Positions 17,554 through 27,207 of a stretch of 64,000 nucleotides of DNA are shown in pieces (position 1 is the first letter of the stretch; each line of letters opens with the position of its first letter). The notes beneath the pieces are model-generated. The model worked only from the letters and a program-made list of their open reading frames with translations, searched no databases and had not been told where the DNA came from. The position numbers and the translations under genes were made by a program. Source of the stretch: Arenibacter algicola (lineage in GTDB: Bacteria; Bacteroidota; Bacteroidia; Flavobacteriales; Flavobacteriaceae). The stretch spans positions 434,001 through 498,000 of the forward strand of contig NZ_JAHKPO010000013.1 in assembly GCF_018860365.1 (NCBI RefSeq), written 5' to 3'.

Positions 17554-17661
17554 ATAGTTTAGAACTTATATGCCATTTTCAAGAGATTGCTTCACTATGC
17601 CTGCCTATGGATAGTCCCTTTCGCTATGAAGGGATGTTGGATTGGAAATTAAAATATGCAA

Positions 17662-17768
17662 CGTCATTGCGAGGAGCGATAGTGACGTGGCAATCTGTTG
17701 GTTTGGTGAGCACAACTATGAGATTGCTTCACTAGGCCTGTCTGTTGACAGTCCCGTTCGCAATGACG
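17662..17768. repeat. Palindrome unit 3 (best preserved)
   Basis: This 107-bp unit is nearly identical to unit 4, differing at only a few positions (TGG for AAG before CAATCT; CCTGTCT for CCTATCT). Both outer arms are intact: CGTCATTGCGAGG at the left and TTCGCAATGACG at the right. Confidence 0.85.
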
Positions 17769-17815
17769 TGCAACTATGGTCGTTAAGGCTTTCTGCTTTA
17801 TTAGTCCCAATGAGG

Positions 17816-17922
17816 CGTCATTGCGAGGAGCGATAGTGACGAAGCAATCTGTTGGTTTGGTGAGCACAACTATGAGATTGCTTCACTAGGCCTATCTGTT
17901 GACAGTCCCGTTCGCAATGACG
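17816..17922. repeat. Palindrome unit 4 (best preserved)
   Basis: This 107-bp unit is the near-identical neighbour of unit 3. The high identity of these two compared with the degenerate units 1, 2 and 5 suggests recent duplication or correction of the centre of the array. Confidence 0.85.
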
Positions 17923-18127
17923 GATTGTTGGATTGGAAATTAAAATTAGCAACGTCATTGTGAGCCTGCCTATCGGTAGACAAGGGACGTTAGTGACGAG
18001 GCAATCTGTATGATTTTGGTTACTGCTATTTGTTCTTGGCGCACAGCTGTGAGATTACTTCACCGTGCCGCGACTATCGTAAGTCAATTAAATTCGCAAT
18101 GCTCGGTATGCGCAAGGTTGTCAAAGT

Positions 18128-18322
18128 TTAAGCCACCTTCTTCATCAAATCGAAACAAGGACAGCGATTACACCTCTTGGATTCCGACTTTTTGTATTTG
18201 TCGCAACACTTGGTTTTGCACCCATGGGGAACCATTTCCTTGAGAGCCGTTTTCTGCTCCTTTTTTAAAGCTTTTTTTAGCTTTTTTTTCTCTTTCTTGT
18301 CCTGTTTCTTCTTTTTACCCAC
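18128..18322 (-). CDS. Small Lys-rich, Cys-containing protein
   Basis: This 64-residue ORF begins MGKKKKQDKKEKKKLKK, a strongly basic helix, and ends with a cysteine cluster, CKTKCCDKYKKSESKRCNRC then PCFDL. Six to seven cysteines in 25 residues suggest metal binding or a redox-sensitive site; the basic part suggests nucleic-acid contact. No family is certain. It sits between the palindrome array and the ferritin gene. Conserved-looking Cys spacing and a sensible start support a real gene. Confidence 0.6.
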   Translation of the reverse strand: MGKKKKQDKKEKKKLKKALKKEQKTALKEMVPHGCKTKCCDKYKKSESKRCNRCPCFDLMKKVA

Positions 18323-18392
18323 TGGAAATTAGAATAATAACGAGGCAAAAGTATTTATTTTAATTAAATCTAAATAAGATTAAATGTTAAAT

Positions 18393-18911
18393 TTATGCCT
18401 TTGGTGTTATGGCCGCACTATTGGCTGTAATCTGCTGTATATCTCGATCGAACAAATACAGGCCGCCTTTGTCATTGCCAATAAGGTTGATCTTGTCCAA
18501 AATATTACGCGCCAAGGCCTCTTCCTCGATTTGTTCCGCTACATACCATTGAAGAAAATTATGGGTAGCATAATCCTTTTCCTGCAGGGTTACATGTACC
18601 AGTTCGTTAATGCTATTGGAAACAAAAATTTCATGATCCAATAGCTCGTGGAACATTTTCTGAAAACTGCCGAAGTCGGTTTTAGGAGCTTTAAGCGCGG
18701 ATACAAAGGCGTGCCCGCCCCTTTCATTAATGTATTTTACCAGCTTGAGCATATGCAAACGCTCCTCATCCGATTGGCTGTACATAAATTGTGCAATACC
18801 TTCCAATCCTTTTCCTTCTGCCCAAGAGGCCATGGATAAATATACCTGTGAAGATTCGGCCTCTATACGGACCTGTTCGTTCAATGCTTTTTCTAGTTTT
18901 TCGGACAACAT
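18393..18911 (-). CDS. ftnA: Ferritin
   Basis: I take ATG 18911; the longer reading begins with TTG at 18920. The roughly 172-residue protein is a four-helix bundle ferritin with the ferroxidase ligands visible: Glu in IEAESSQVYLSMASWAE, the SDEERLHMLK pair, and Glu/Gln in WYVAEQIEEEALA. No Met ligand for heme stands out, so it is ferritin rather than bacterioferritin. It stores iron and removes Fe(II) that would fuel Fenton chemistry. It is a single gene. Confidence 0.93.
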   Translation of the reverse strand: MLSEKLEKALNEQVRIEAESSQVYLSMASWAEGKGLEGIAQFMYSQSDEERLHMLKLVKYINERGGHAFVSALKAPKTDFGSFQKMFHELLDHEIFVSNSINELVHVTLQEKDYATHNFLQWYVAEQIEEEALARNILDKINLIGNDKGGLYLFDRDIQQITANSAAITPKA

Positions 18912-18981
18912 AAGTTTCAAATTTTAACTAAAGTTACAAATAAATGGCTCTTTTTACCAGCTCTTGACTTAAGATTTGGAG

Positions 18982-21105
18982 TTATTTGTGCAAAGCCAAT
19001 TGTATCCGTTTTCTGGGAATATCAACTTCCAGCACCTTTACAATAATTTGCTGGTGCAGGCTAACATGTTCGTTCACATCTTTTACAAAACTATCGGATA
19101 GGTTGGAGATATGGATTAGGCCACTTTCTTTGATCCCTACATCCACAAAGCAGCCAAAATTGGTAATGTTGTTTACTATTCCCGGTAATAATTGTCCCTC
19201 TTTTAGATCGGAAATGGTCCTTATGTTCTGATTAAAGGTAAATACCTTAGCCTTTTCCCTAACGTCCAGCCCGGGTTTCTCCAATTCCTTTACAATATCC
19301 TGTAGGGTGGGCAATCCTACATTTTCTGTGCAATATTTATTTAGATCGATCTTTTTGAGGACTTCCTTGTTTCCTATTATTTCGGAAAGGGGAACTCCTT
19401 GATCTTTCACCATTTTTTGTACAAGGGAATAGCTCTCAGGATGTACTGCAGAATCATCCAAAGGATTTTTTGCCTGCCTGATACGTAAAAATGCCGCTCC
19501 CTGTTCAAAGGCTTTTTCTCCCAAACGGGGCACCTTTTTTATTTCGCTCCTACTGGTAAAGGCACCATTTTCGTTCCTATAGGCCACAATGTTTTCCGCC
19601 AGTTTAGGGCCAATTCCGGAAACATAGCTAAGTAAGGGAACACTGGCAGTATTAATGTTTACGCCCACGGTGTTAACACAGCTTTCTACTGCGGCATCCA
19701 GGGAATTTTTCAATAGATTTTGGTCTACATCATGCTGATATTGTCCGACCCCGATAGATTTGGCATCTATTTTAACCAATTCTGCCAAGGGATCTGCTAG
19801 GCGTCTTCCTATCGATACGGCACCCCTAACGGTAACATCGTAATTGGGGAATTCCTCCCGGGCAATTTTAGAGGCAGAATAAATTGAGGCACCGGCCTCA
19901 CTGACCACAAACACCTCAATATTGTTCTTGAATTGAATCCGCTTTATTAATTGCTCCGTTTCCCTGGAGGCGGTACCGTTTCCTATGGCTATGGCTTCAA
20001 TCTTATAGGCGTCTGCCAAAGAACTTATTTTCTTTATAGCCCCAGTGCTGTCGTTTTGAGGTGCGTGTGGGTAAATGGTCTCGTTATGCTCCAAATCGCC
20101 CTGAGCGCTAAGGCAAACCACTTTACAGCCCGTTCTGAAGCCAGGATCTATGGCCAAAATTCTTTTTTCGCCTAAGGGCGAGCCCAATAACAGTTGTTTC
20201 AGGTTTTTGGAAAATACCTGAATGGCCGATTCGTCCGCTTTTTCCTTAGCAGATTTTAGAATTTCATTGGAAAGGGAAGGGAATAGCAACCTCTTATAGG
20301 CATCCTGTATGGCCAGTTGAAGATGTGGAGTAGTAGCATTTTTATTTTTGATGATCCTATACTCCATATTGGAGATGGCCTTATCATCGTCTATCTCGAC
20401 TTTAACCCTTATAAAACCTTCATTTTCGGCTCGCAGTATGGCCAAGAGTCGGTGCGATGGACATCTATTTAAGGGTTCGCTCCATTCAAAATAGTCCCTA
20501 AATTTTTGTGCCTTTTCATCATCTTTCTTTGTGGAAATAACCTTGGTGGATATTAAGGCGAATTTTTCCAATTGGGACCTGATCTGATTTCGGATATCGC
20601 TGCGCTCATTGATCCACTCCGAAATTATATGTCGGGCTCCTTCCAGGGCATCATCTTCATTGGGAACCGCATCATTGATATATTTGGATGCCTCAAAATC
20701 GATTTCATCGGTACGCTGGGCCAAAATAATTTTAGCCAAGGGCTCCAAGCCATTTTTCTTAGCTGTTTCTGCTTTGGTTTTTCGCTTTTTCTTGAAGGGT
20801 AGATAAAGATCCTCCAAGGTGGTGAGATCCTCGGCATCATTTATTTTTTTTGCCAATTCAGGAATTAGTTCCTCCTGTTCCTCTATGGATTTAAGGATGG
20901 CCGACTTGCGTTTTTCCAAAGCTTCAAACTGCGATTTGTACTGTACAATGGCGCCAATTTGCACCTCGTCCAAATTTCCGGTCCGCTCTTTTCGGTAACG
21001 GGAAATAAAGGGTACTGTACAATCCTCATTTAATAGGGCAACCGTATTTTCTATGCCTTTTAATGGGAGTTGGGTGTTTTTGGATATGTAGGATATAAGA
21101 TTCAT
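18982..21105 (-). CDS. tex: RNA-binding transcription accessory protein Tex
   Basis: The 707-residue protein matches Tex across its length: N-terminal helical domains (ISRYRKERTGNLDEVQI), the YqgF-like RNase-H fold (RILAIDPGFRTGCKVVCL), helix-hairpin-helix motifs (LLSYVSGIGPKLAENIVAYRNE split here, KVPRLGEKAFEQGAAFLRI), and a C-terminal S1 domain (GQLLPGIVNNITNFGCFVDVG). E. coli and Pseudomonas Tex are about 770-780 residues, so this one is slightly short. It probably binds RNA near RNA polymerase and ribosomes. It lies 44 bp downstream of metG on the same strand. Confidence 0.95.
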   Translation of the reverse strand: MNLISYISKNTQLPLKGIENTVALLNEDCTVPFISRYRKERTGNLDEVQIGAIVQYKSQFEALEKRKSAILKSIEEQEELIPELAKKINDAEDLTTLEDLYLPFKKKRKTKAETAKKNGLEPLAKIILAQRTDEIDFEASKYINDAVPNEDDALEGARHIISEWINERSDIRNQIRSQLEKFALISTKVISTKKDDEKAQKFRDYFEWSEPLNRCPSHRLLAILRAENEGFIRVKVEIDDDKAISNMEYRIIKNKNATTPHLQLAIQDAYKRLLFPSLSNEILKSAKEKADESAIQVFSKNLKQLLLGSPLGEKRILAIDPGFRTGCKVVCLSAQGDLEHNETIYPHAPQNDSTGAIKKISSLADAYKIEAIAIGNGTASRETEQLIKRIQFKNNIEVFVVSEAGASIYSASKIAREEFPNYDVTVRGAVSIGRRLADPLAELVKIDAKSIGVGQYQHDVDQNLLKNSLDAAVESCVNTVGVNINTASVPLLSYVSGIGPKLAENIVAYRNENGAFTSRSEIKKVPRLGEKAFEQGAAFLRIRQAKNPLDDSAVHPESYSLVQKMVKDQGVPLSEIIGNKEVLKKIDLNKYCTENVGLPTLQDIVKELEKPGLDVREKAKVFTFNQNIRTISDLKEGQLLPGIVNNITNFGCFVDVGIKESGLIHISNLSDSFVKDVNEHVSLHQQIIVKVLEVDIPRKRIQLALHK

Positions 21106-21149
21106 GGGGTATTTTGATTTTTAAGTAGTAGGTTTCAGGGCATTCAGCC

Positions 21150-23234
21150 TTAATTTATTGTCTCACCACTTTCAACCCCATCTTCATCCGGATTAATAAA
21201 TACCAATTTACCATCTGCATTTTCCGTCATTAGGATCATTCCCTCACTATCCACGCCACGTAGGGCCCTAGGTGCCAGGTTTACCAAAACGGTTACTTTT
21301 TTACCTATGATATCCTCGGGTGAAAAGCTTTCCGAAATACCCGATACTATAGTTCTCACATCTAATCCCGTATCCACTTTTAACACCAAAAGTTTTTTGG
21401 CCTTAGGCATTTTTTCTGCTTCAATAATGGTACCTACCCGCATATCCAATTTGGAAAAATCGTCAAAGGTAATGGTGTCTTTTTGTGGGCTAACTTCTTT
21501 GTTCATAGTTTCATTTGCTTTTTTGGTAGCTTCCAATTTGTCCAATTGCGCCTGTATGGTTTCGTCCTCTACTTTGCTGAAGAGTAACTCGGCTTCGTTT
21601 ATCTGATGTTCTGCAGGCAGTAATATTTCCTTTTCCGATATGTCTTTCCATTCAAGGGACCCCTCAGCTCCACTTTGGGAGATATTGAGGATTTTTTTAA
21701 GCTTAACGGCAGTAAAAGGTAGGAATGGCTCGCTTAACACTGCCAGAGCCGACGCTATTTGAAGGGCAACGAACATAATCGTCTTTACCCTTTCCTCATC
21801 CTGTTTAATTACTTTCCATGGCTCCTCGTCGGCCAAGTATTTATTGCCAAGTCGTGCCAAATTCATTACTTCCTGTCCGGCTTCACGGAAACGGTATCTT
21901 TCTATAGAACTGGCAATGATCTCAGGATATTTTTTAAGTTCGGCCAGAGTTTCCGTATCTACTTGGCTATAGGTACCAGGGGAGGGAACAATTCCATTAT
22001 AATATTTGTTGGTAAGCACTACAACACGGTTGATGAAGTTCCCATAAATGGCCACTAATTCATTGTTGTTCCTGGCCTGAAAGTCCTTCCAGGTAAAATC
22101 GTTGTCCTTGGTTTCCGGGGCATTGGCGGTCAGGGTATATCTAAGTACATCCTGCATATTGGGAAATTCTTCCAAATATTCATGCAGCCACACCGCCCAA
22201 TTCTTGGAAGTGGACAATTTGTTGCCTTCGAGGTTTAAGAATTCGTTGGCCGGAACATTTTCCGGTAATATAAAATCGCCATGTGCCTTTAGCATACTGG
22301 GGAAAATAATACAGTGGAATACAATATTATCCTTGCCGATGAAATGTACCATTTTAGTGTCCTTGGCCTTCCAATAGGGTTCCCAATCCTTTCCTTCCCT
22401 TGCTGCCCATTCTTTGGTAGAGGAAATATATCCTATTGGTGCATCGAACCAAACATACAATACCTTGCCTTCACCGCCTTCTACCGGTACCGGGATTCCC
22501 CAATCAAGATCACGGGTTACCGCCCTTGGCTTTAGGCCGTCATCGATCCATGATTTGCATTGTCCATATACATTGGGCTTCCAGTCATTTTTATGACCTT
22601 CCAAAATCCAGGTCTTCAGGAAATCTTCGTAACGGTCCAAAGGTAAAAACCAGTGCTTGGTTTCTTTTAGGGAGGGTACTGCTCCGGAAATGGTCGATTT
22701 GGGATTGATAAGGTCTGTGGCATTTAAAGTGGAGCCACAATTTTCGCACTGATCCCCATAAGCTTCTTCATGGCCACATTTAGGACAAGTACCGATTACA
22801 AAACGATCGGCCAAAAATTGTTTTGCCTCTGCGTCATATAATTGTTCGGTAGTTTCCTCAATAAAATCTCCTTGTTCATAGAGTTTCACAAAGAAATCGG
22901 AGGCCGTTTTATGGTGAACTTCGGCGGATGTTCTTGAATAGTTGTTGAAGGTAATTCCAAAATCCTGAAAGGATTGCTTAATTATACCGTGATATTTATC
23001 GATTATGTTTTGGGGACTTACTCCTTCTTTTTTGGCTTTCATGGAAATGGCAACCCCGTGTTCGTCGCTTCCACAAACGAAGGCCACATCATTTCCATTT
23101 AATCTCAAGTATCTTGCATAGATATCCGCTGGCACATAAACTCCTGCCAAATGCCCTATATGTATAGGTCCGTTGGTATAAGGAAGGGCTGCGGTTATGG
23201 TATATCTTGCTGGCTTCTGAAGGTTCTGCGACAT
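21150..23234 (-). CDS. metG: Methionine-tRNA ligase with C-terminal tRNA-binding domain
   Basis: I use ATG 23234 ([11 protein letters not shown]); an upstream in-frame TTG at 23255 is unlikely because it overlaps the promoter. The 694-residue class I synthetase has the HIGH motif (PIHIGHL), a KMSKS equivalent (KLSTSKN), and the zinc knuckle CPKCG...CENCG. The last 110 residues form an EMAP/Arc1-like tRNA-binding domain ([28 protein letters not shown]). It charges tRNA-Met in the cytoplasm. It is followed by tex. Confidence 0.97.
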   Translation of the reverse strand: MSQNLQKPARYTITAALPYTNGPIHIGHLAGVYVPADIYARYLRLNGNDVAFVCGSDEHGVAISMKAKKEGVSPQNIIDKYHGIIKQSFQDFGITFNNYSRTSAEVHHKTASDFFVKLYEQGDFIEETTEQLYDAEAKQFLADRFVIGTCPKCGHEEAYGDQCENCGSTLNATDLINPKSTISGAVPSLKETKHWFLPLDRYEDFLKTWILEGHKNDWKPNVYGQCKSWIDDGLKPRAVTRDLDWGIPVPVEGGEGKVLYVWFDAPIGYISSTKEWAAREGKDWEPYWKAKDTKMVHFIGKDNIVFHCIIFPSMLKAHGDFILPENVPANEFLNLEGNKLSTSKNWAVWLHEYLEEFPNMQDVLRYTLTANAPETKDNDFTWKDFQARNNNELVAIYGNFINRVVVLTNKYYNGIVPSPGTYSQVDTETLAELKKYPEIIASSIERYRFREAGQEVMNLARLGNKYLADEEPWKVIKQDEERVKTIMFVALQIASALAVLSEPFLPFTAVKLKKILNISQSGAEGSLEWKDISEKEILLPAEHQINEAELLFSKVEDETIQAQLDKLEATKKANETMNKEVSPQKDTITFDDFSKLDMRVGTIIEAEKMPKAKKLLVLKVDTGLDVRTIVSGISESFSPEDIIGKKVTVLVNLAPRALRGVDSEGMILMTENADGKLVFINPDEDGVESGETIN

Positions 23235-23252
23235 TATTTTTGGATTAGGCTG

Positions 23253-23260
23253 CAAAAATA
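23253..23260 (-). promoter_or_regulatory. -7 element of the metG promoter
   Basis: On the minus strand, TATTTTTG at 23260-23253 is an exact match to TAnnTTTG and lies 19 bp before the metG ATG. No clear TTG is found at the -33 position. Confidence 0.55.
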
Positions 23261-23301
23261 AAGATTTTTACTTGCAGCTGGCGTATTCCTTCAAAAAATA
23301 A

Positions 23302-23341
23302 GCCTTCGTTACCCTGAAAAGAATTCAGAATATACGAAGGC
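23302..23341 (-). terminator. Terminator of the DUF1501 gene
   Basis: GCCTTCGT (23302-23309) pairs with ACGAAGGC (23334-23341), with an inner CTGAA/TTCAG stem. On the minus strand the hairpin is followed by TTATTTTTTG, as expected for an intrinsic terminator 28 bp after the gene. Confidence 0.75.
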
Positions 23342-23369
23342 CTTCTCGCATAGTAAGTAGGGGGTGACT

Positions 23370-25085
23370 TTAAGCTACCATTATGGATTTACTAAGATTT
23401 TGATTTTGAACCTGTATTCTATAAATATATTTTCCTGACGCCAAATAAGTGGACAGGTTCTCTCTGATGTTTATTTCTGTAGACCCTTCCAACATTATTT
23501 CATTAAATACGGATCCCAAATATTGCCCCATAATGTTAAACAATTGTATGTTTACATGGGCGCTAAAAGGCATTTCGAGGTAAATGTGCGGTGTTGAATC
23601 TGTAGGGTAAAAAGGTTTGTGTACAATGGCGTTTATCAAATCCGGATTTGGATTTTCCTCAATAGGATCTGTTGGTGTTGGAGGAGTGGGTTCACCGTCA
23701 CTATAAACTATATCCGGGAAATCTACTCCACTACAATTAAAGCCTAGGTTTACAGGGGTATACGTATATCCGTCCATGATATGTTGTTCCACAAGGGGAA
23801 TATCTACACATAGCCATTCTGCCAGTACGGTGGCATAAAGGTTTCTAAAGTCCATTGTGTATTCCAGGTTACCTCTGCCATTTGGCTCGTCCAAAGAGGG
23901 GTGGTCACCCACAAAAGCACTTCCGTTTAATCCAGAACCAAAAAATAAGGTAGGGGCAGCCTTTCCATGGTCGGTTCCATTGGATCCGTTTTCGAAGATC
24001 CTTCTACCGAACTCGGAAAAAGTCATGCTCAATACCTTGTCGTCCTGCTGGGTAAAGGCGAGGTCATCATAGAAATTATCAACGGCAATGGACAGTTGCG
24101 TCATTAGGCGTTCATGTACCAAAGGTTGATTTCCGTGGGTATCAAAACCTCCCATGCTGATCATGTAGACCTTGGTGCCAAGGTTTCCTTTGATCAATCT
24201 GGCCAATAATGCCAATTGTCTGGCAAAACCATTATTTTGATACTCAACTTGGTTTGCGCCACGCATATAAGCTTCGTGTATAGTACCTGCGTATTCATTG
24301 GTTACGTTGGATACACCTCTAAGAAATTTAATCTGATCACTGTACATGCAACTATCAAATAGAGAATCGTCTATAGAATATTGCAGTCCTGTTTCCGCAA
24401 TTTGTTCCAACTGATCTATATTGTTGGTTACAAAGGCGTAATTGGTCTCTTCTCCTTCAAAAACCAAACTTCCATAGTTTCCGACTTGGATAGCGGCAGG
24501 GCCTTCTGGTCGGCTACCGGGAAAATCCGATAAATAATCCGGATATAGGTGTTCGAAATGTCTTCCCATCCAACCGGTATCCCTTCCACTGAAACCTGTA
24601 GTACTTAGGTCGGTATTGGCAAAAATATCCGAACCGGTAAAGTGGGATAGGCTTTGGCCTTCATAACCTACACCGTGTACCGCTTTAAATTGGCCTTCGC
24701 CCCACATGGGCTCCAAAGATTTCATATAGGTAGGTACCCCAAATTCATCTGTTAGTCTTAATATTTTACTTTCCGGCAGATAAATATTGGGACGTGCATT
24801 GGCATAGATGTCGTACTGCTCTATTGGAATAATAGTGCTAAGTCCGTCGTTTCCTCCTGACAAGCGAATTAAAATTAAAATATTATCGGTTTCCGCCATG
24901 GCTATAGCCGAGGTCAGAGGGGATGGGGCCGATGCTGTTAGATAGTTACTGCCCAGCATCATGGATCCGGAACCGGCAATACCTAAGGCTTGTAGAAAGG
25001 AACGTCGACTCCATGTCTTATGTTCCAAATCGTGACCATCATGGTCTTTGCCTTTATGGGGTGATTTATGATGAGTATCGCACAT
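23370..25085 (-). CDS. DUF1501 protein with Tat signal and probable T9SS sorting domain
   Basis: The 571-residue protein has a twin-arginine motif (SRRSFLQALGIAGSG, about 27-41), then a DUF1501 domain (LIRLSGGNDGLSTIIP, GGFDTHGNQ, FSEFGRRIFENGSNGTDHG), a fold related to alkaline phosphatase/sulfatase enzymes. After a Pro/Thr-rich linker (PTPPTPTDPIEENPNP) the last 85 residues look like a type IX secretion (Por) C-terminal domain: VNIQLFNIMGQYL, NLSTYLASGKYIYRIQV, KSIMV. It would cross the inner membrane folded by Tat and then the outer membrane by T9SS. It pairs with the DUF1800 gene 11 bp upstream. Confidence 0.88.
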   Translation of the reverse strand: MCDTHHKSPHKGKDHDGHDLEHKTWSRRSFLQALGIAGSGSMMLGSNYLTASAPSPLTSAIAMAETDNILILIRLSGGNDGLSTIIPIEQYDIYANARPNIYLPESKILRLTDEFGVPTYMKSLEPMWGEGQFKAVHGVGYEGQSLSHFTGSDIFANTDLSTTGFSGRDTGWMGRHFEHLYPDYLSDFPGSRPEGPAAIQVGNYGSLVFEGEETNYAFVTNNIDQLEQIAETGLQYSIDDSLFDSCMYSDQIKFLRGVSNVTNEYAGTIHEAYMRGANQVEYQNNGFARQLALLARLIKGNLGTKVYMISMGGFDTHGNQPLVHERLMTQLSIAVDNFYDDLAFTQQDDKVLSMTFSEFGRRIFENGSNGTDHGKAAPTLFFGSGLNGSAFVGDHPSLDEPNGRGNLEYTMDFRNLYATVLAEWLCVDIPLVEQHIMDGYTYTPVNLGFNCSGVDFPDIVYSDGEPTPPTPTDPIEENPNPDLINAIVHKPFYPTDSTPHIYLEMPFSAHVNIQLFNIMGQYLGSVFNEIMLEGSTEINIRENLSTYLASGKYIYRIQVQNQNLSKSIMVA

Positions 25086-25096
25086 AATGGTCGGTT

Positions 25097-26605
25097 TTAT
25101 TTAAGTTGAAATTCGGGTTGTCTGGTAAGGTGTCTTAAAAGTAGATGAACCTGTGAGGGAACCTCTTGGCTTACGCTTAAAATCCATAACGATTGTCCGC
25201 CAGGGATATAATCCGGGCCATAATAATCTTCAGGAACATCTTCTATTTTAAATGCCGACATGGCATTGTCAAAATCCTGTTGGGTAAACAATCCCTTGGG
25301 TGTAATTTTGTCTACAATAGCCCGTACAACAATTTCCGGGTTACTTGTATTGCTATTTCCTGGTCCAACGGCGTCCATGGCAAATGTCCTAAATTGCTCA
25401 GGACTGTCCTGGTAAAAACCATCTACAATAGTTTCCATGGTAAGCCAACGGCCAATCATAAAATTGGTATTGATCCAATCCCTGTTTCGTTGCCATCCTG
25501 CAACATCAAAAGGGTCAAATAGGTCTTGCCCCAGCATTCCACTATAATTTATGGCACTTCCAATAGTAGTGTCGTTATAGGCAAAGCCGGTTTCGTTTAT
25601 CAGATTTAGATAAATATCGAACGGACTTTTAATGATTACACCTATGGCTTCATCGTCAAAAAAGTGTTGACTTTTAAAAAGTTGGCTTAAAACTGGTGCC
25701 ATTTCAAAATTATTGCTGATAAATGTTGCCGTTAAGCCATCAATAATGGTCTTTGCATTGTTGGCTTCATCCGTGGCATCCGGGTGTACAAAAAATTCGT
25801 ACAATTTTTTACAGATGAAATAGCCTATTTCGTTGGCTCTTTCTTCAAAAAGAATATCTATGACGTCATCATATCCCCAATTTCCAGTTCTTCCAAATAT
25901 TGTTTTATTCTCTGTGTTAAATTTGGTAGGATCAAAAACTACTTGCTCACAGCCGAGTTCTCCCCTTTCAACATATCCGGAAATGGCCTTGGCCGTTTCA
26001 ATGATATCCTGTTCGGTATATCCATTTCCTTCGCCTAAGGTGAATAGCTCATAAAGTTCACGGGCATAATTCTCATTGGGGTTGTTACCATTGTTGTAAA
26101 CACCGTCCAAATAGTAGAGCATGGCACTGGTAAGGCCAATTTCGCTAACAAAGGTCTTAAAATTCCCAATAGCGTTGCGCTGTAGGCAGTTGATATAATG
26201 ATAAAGGAATGAGTTGCAATTGTAAACGTCCAGTTCTGTTACAAAATGATTGCTCCAAAAAAAACTAAGCCGATCTCGGAGGTTATTATCAAGTAAGGAG
26301 TTGGTATAGGCCAACTTGAATTCTTCTTGTTGAGACCTTATCATTTGTCCACGTAGGTCATCGTCTTCAGGATAATTGCTATTGTTCCAGTCTGCCCAGA
26401 GTGGAGCAGCCAAGAGGGGCATATTTTGCGCTTCGGAAATAAGGGAATTAACCAAATTGCCGGCGGTTTGGCCAGTAGCTTGATTAATAGTTTGGACGGA
26501 GGCGCTAAAACCCAATCTTCTATATAGATGTTGAGCCCTTTGTCCATCCAACGGGGTGGTATAGGGGGCCAAACTAGAAGTATTACAGTTTATGAAAAAT
26601 TCCAT
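25097..26605 (-). CDS. DUF1800 family protein
   Basis: The 502-residue protein fits DUF1800: the start has the family motif HLYRRLGFSAS, later DRLSFFWSNHFVTE, ENYARELYELFTLGEGNGYTE and a C-terminal SQLFKSQHFFD. Members are nearly always next to DUF1501 genes, as here, and the pair is widespread in Bacteroidota and Planctomycetota without a proven function. No strong signal peptide is visible in the first 20 residues, so it may remain inside or export with its partner. The two genes form an operon. Confidence 0.88.
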   Translation of the reverse strand: MEFFINCNTSSLAPYTTPLDGQRAQHLYRRLGFSASVQTINQATGQTAGNLVNSLISEAQNMPLLAAPLWADWNNSNYPEDDDLRGQMIRSQQEEFKLAYTNSLLDNNLRDRLSFFWSNHFVTELDVYNCNSFLYHYINCLQRNAIGNFKTFVSEIGLTSAMLYYLDGVYNNGNNPNENYARELYELFTLGEGNGYTEQDIIETAKAISGYVERGELGCEQVVFDPTKFNTENKTIFGRTGNWGYDDVIDILFEERANEIGYFICKKLYEFFVHPDATDEANNAKTIIDGLTATFISNNFEMAPVLSQLFKSQHFFDDEAIGVIIKSPFDIYLNLINETGFAYNDTTIGSAINYSGMLGQDLFDPFDVAGWQRNRDWINTNFMIGRWLTMETIVDGFYQDSPEQFRTFAMDAVGPGNSNTSNPEIVVRAIVDKITPKGLFTQQDFDNAMSAFKIEDVPEDYYGPDYIPGGQSLWILSVSQEVPSQVHLLLRHLTRQPEFQLK

Positions 26606-26796
26606 AATTTATTCCGCATTTGATAGGTTACAAGTAAGGGGTCATTGCATAACGCAGATTTTAATAAGAAATTATTGCTCTTAGAAAAAATTCGCTAGAA
26701 TGCATAACAAATTACGTGGTTTATAGAAATTTGGACGACAGTATGTTAGGTTTTTCGATAAAATGCACGTTTTTTGGTAAATAGATTGGAAATGGT

Positions 26797-27156
26797 ATGG
26801 CAAAGCATAACGAATTTGGGAAAAAGGGAGAGCAATTGGCGGTCGACTATTTAATTGAAAATGGTTATAGGGTAGTTCATAGAAATTATAGGTATTTGAA
26901 AGCAGAGATCGATATAATTGCGAGAAAAGGGGATATATTGGCCATTGTAGAAGTAAAATCGCGAAGTTCCGACTATATGCAACCAATTGCCGACACGGTT
27001 ACGGAGAAGAAAATAAAACTCTTGGTCTTAGCGGCCGATCATTATATTATTAGCAAGGATCTTGATGTGGAGGCCAGGTTCGATATCATTACCATACATA
27101 AAAAAGGGTCAAAATTTAGCATAGAACATATGGAAAATGCGTTTTATCACTTTTAA
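26797..27156 (+). CDS. yraN: YraN/UPF0102 family putative endonuclease
   Basis: The 119-residue protein matches the YraN family: GKKGEQLAVDYLIENGYRVVHRN at the start and the restriction-endonuclease-like core AEIDIIARKGDILAIVEVKSR, where Asp and the EVK motif give the PD-(D/E)xK catalytic set. It probably acts on branched or damaged DNA, but its biological role is not established. It is divergent from the DUF1800 gene. Confidence 0.92.
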   Translation: MAKHNEFGKKGEQLAVDYLIENGYRVVHRNYRYLKAEIDIIARKGDILAIVEVKSRSSDYMQPIADTVTEKKIKLLVLAADHYIISKDLDVEARFDIITIHKKGSKFSIEHMENAFYHF

Positions 27157-27160
27157 TTAT

Positions 27161-27191
27161 TTGTTTTATTTGTAACAAATTGTTATTTTTA
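27161..27191 (+). promoter_or_regulatory. Promoter of the ACT-like gene
   Basis: TTG (27161-27163), a 20-bp spacer and TATTTTTA (27184-27191) fit the Bacteroidota promoter with one mismatch; the ATG is 17 bp downstream. Confidence 0.55.
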
Positions 27192-27207
27192 CCAAAAGTT
27201 TAAGGAA

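Larger units (their letters stand above)
16982..18106. repeat. Array of long imperfect palindromes around a GIY-YIG gene
   Basis: Five units of about 103-154 bp and one half unit share a left arm CGTCATTGCGAG, an inner GTGACG..GCAATCT, an inner AGATTGCTTCAC and a right arm TTCGCAATGACG. The outer arms are inverse complements, as are GCAATCT and AGATTGC, so each unit can fold into a nested hairpin. Units: 16982-17107, 17138-17240, half 17583-17635, 17662-17768, 17816-17922 and 17953-18106. A spacer like TTGTTGGATTGGAAATTAAA precedes several units, giving a period of about 140-155 bp. The GIY-YIG gene lies between the second unit and the half unit. Confidence 0.85.

Noticed and set aside
17018-17867. 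Several 60-70 residue frames on both strands within the palindrome array
   Set aside because: They follow the repeat arms rather than codon-like patterns and occur on both strands of the same unit, as expected for frames inside palindromes.
16982-18106. CRISPR array
   Set aside because: Repeat units are over 100 bp, imperfectly palindromic and lack unique short spacers; no cas genes are present.
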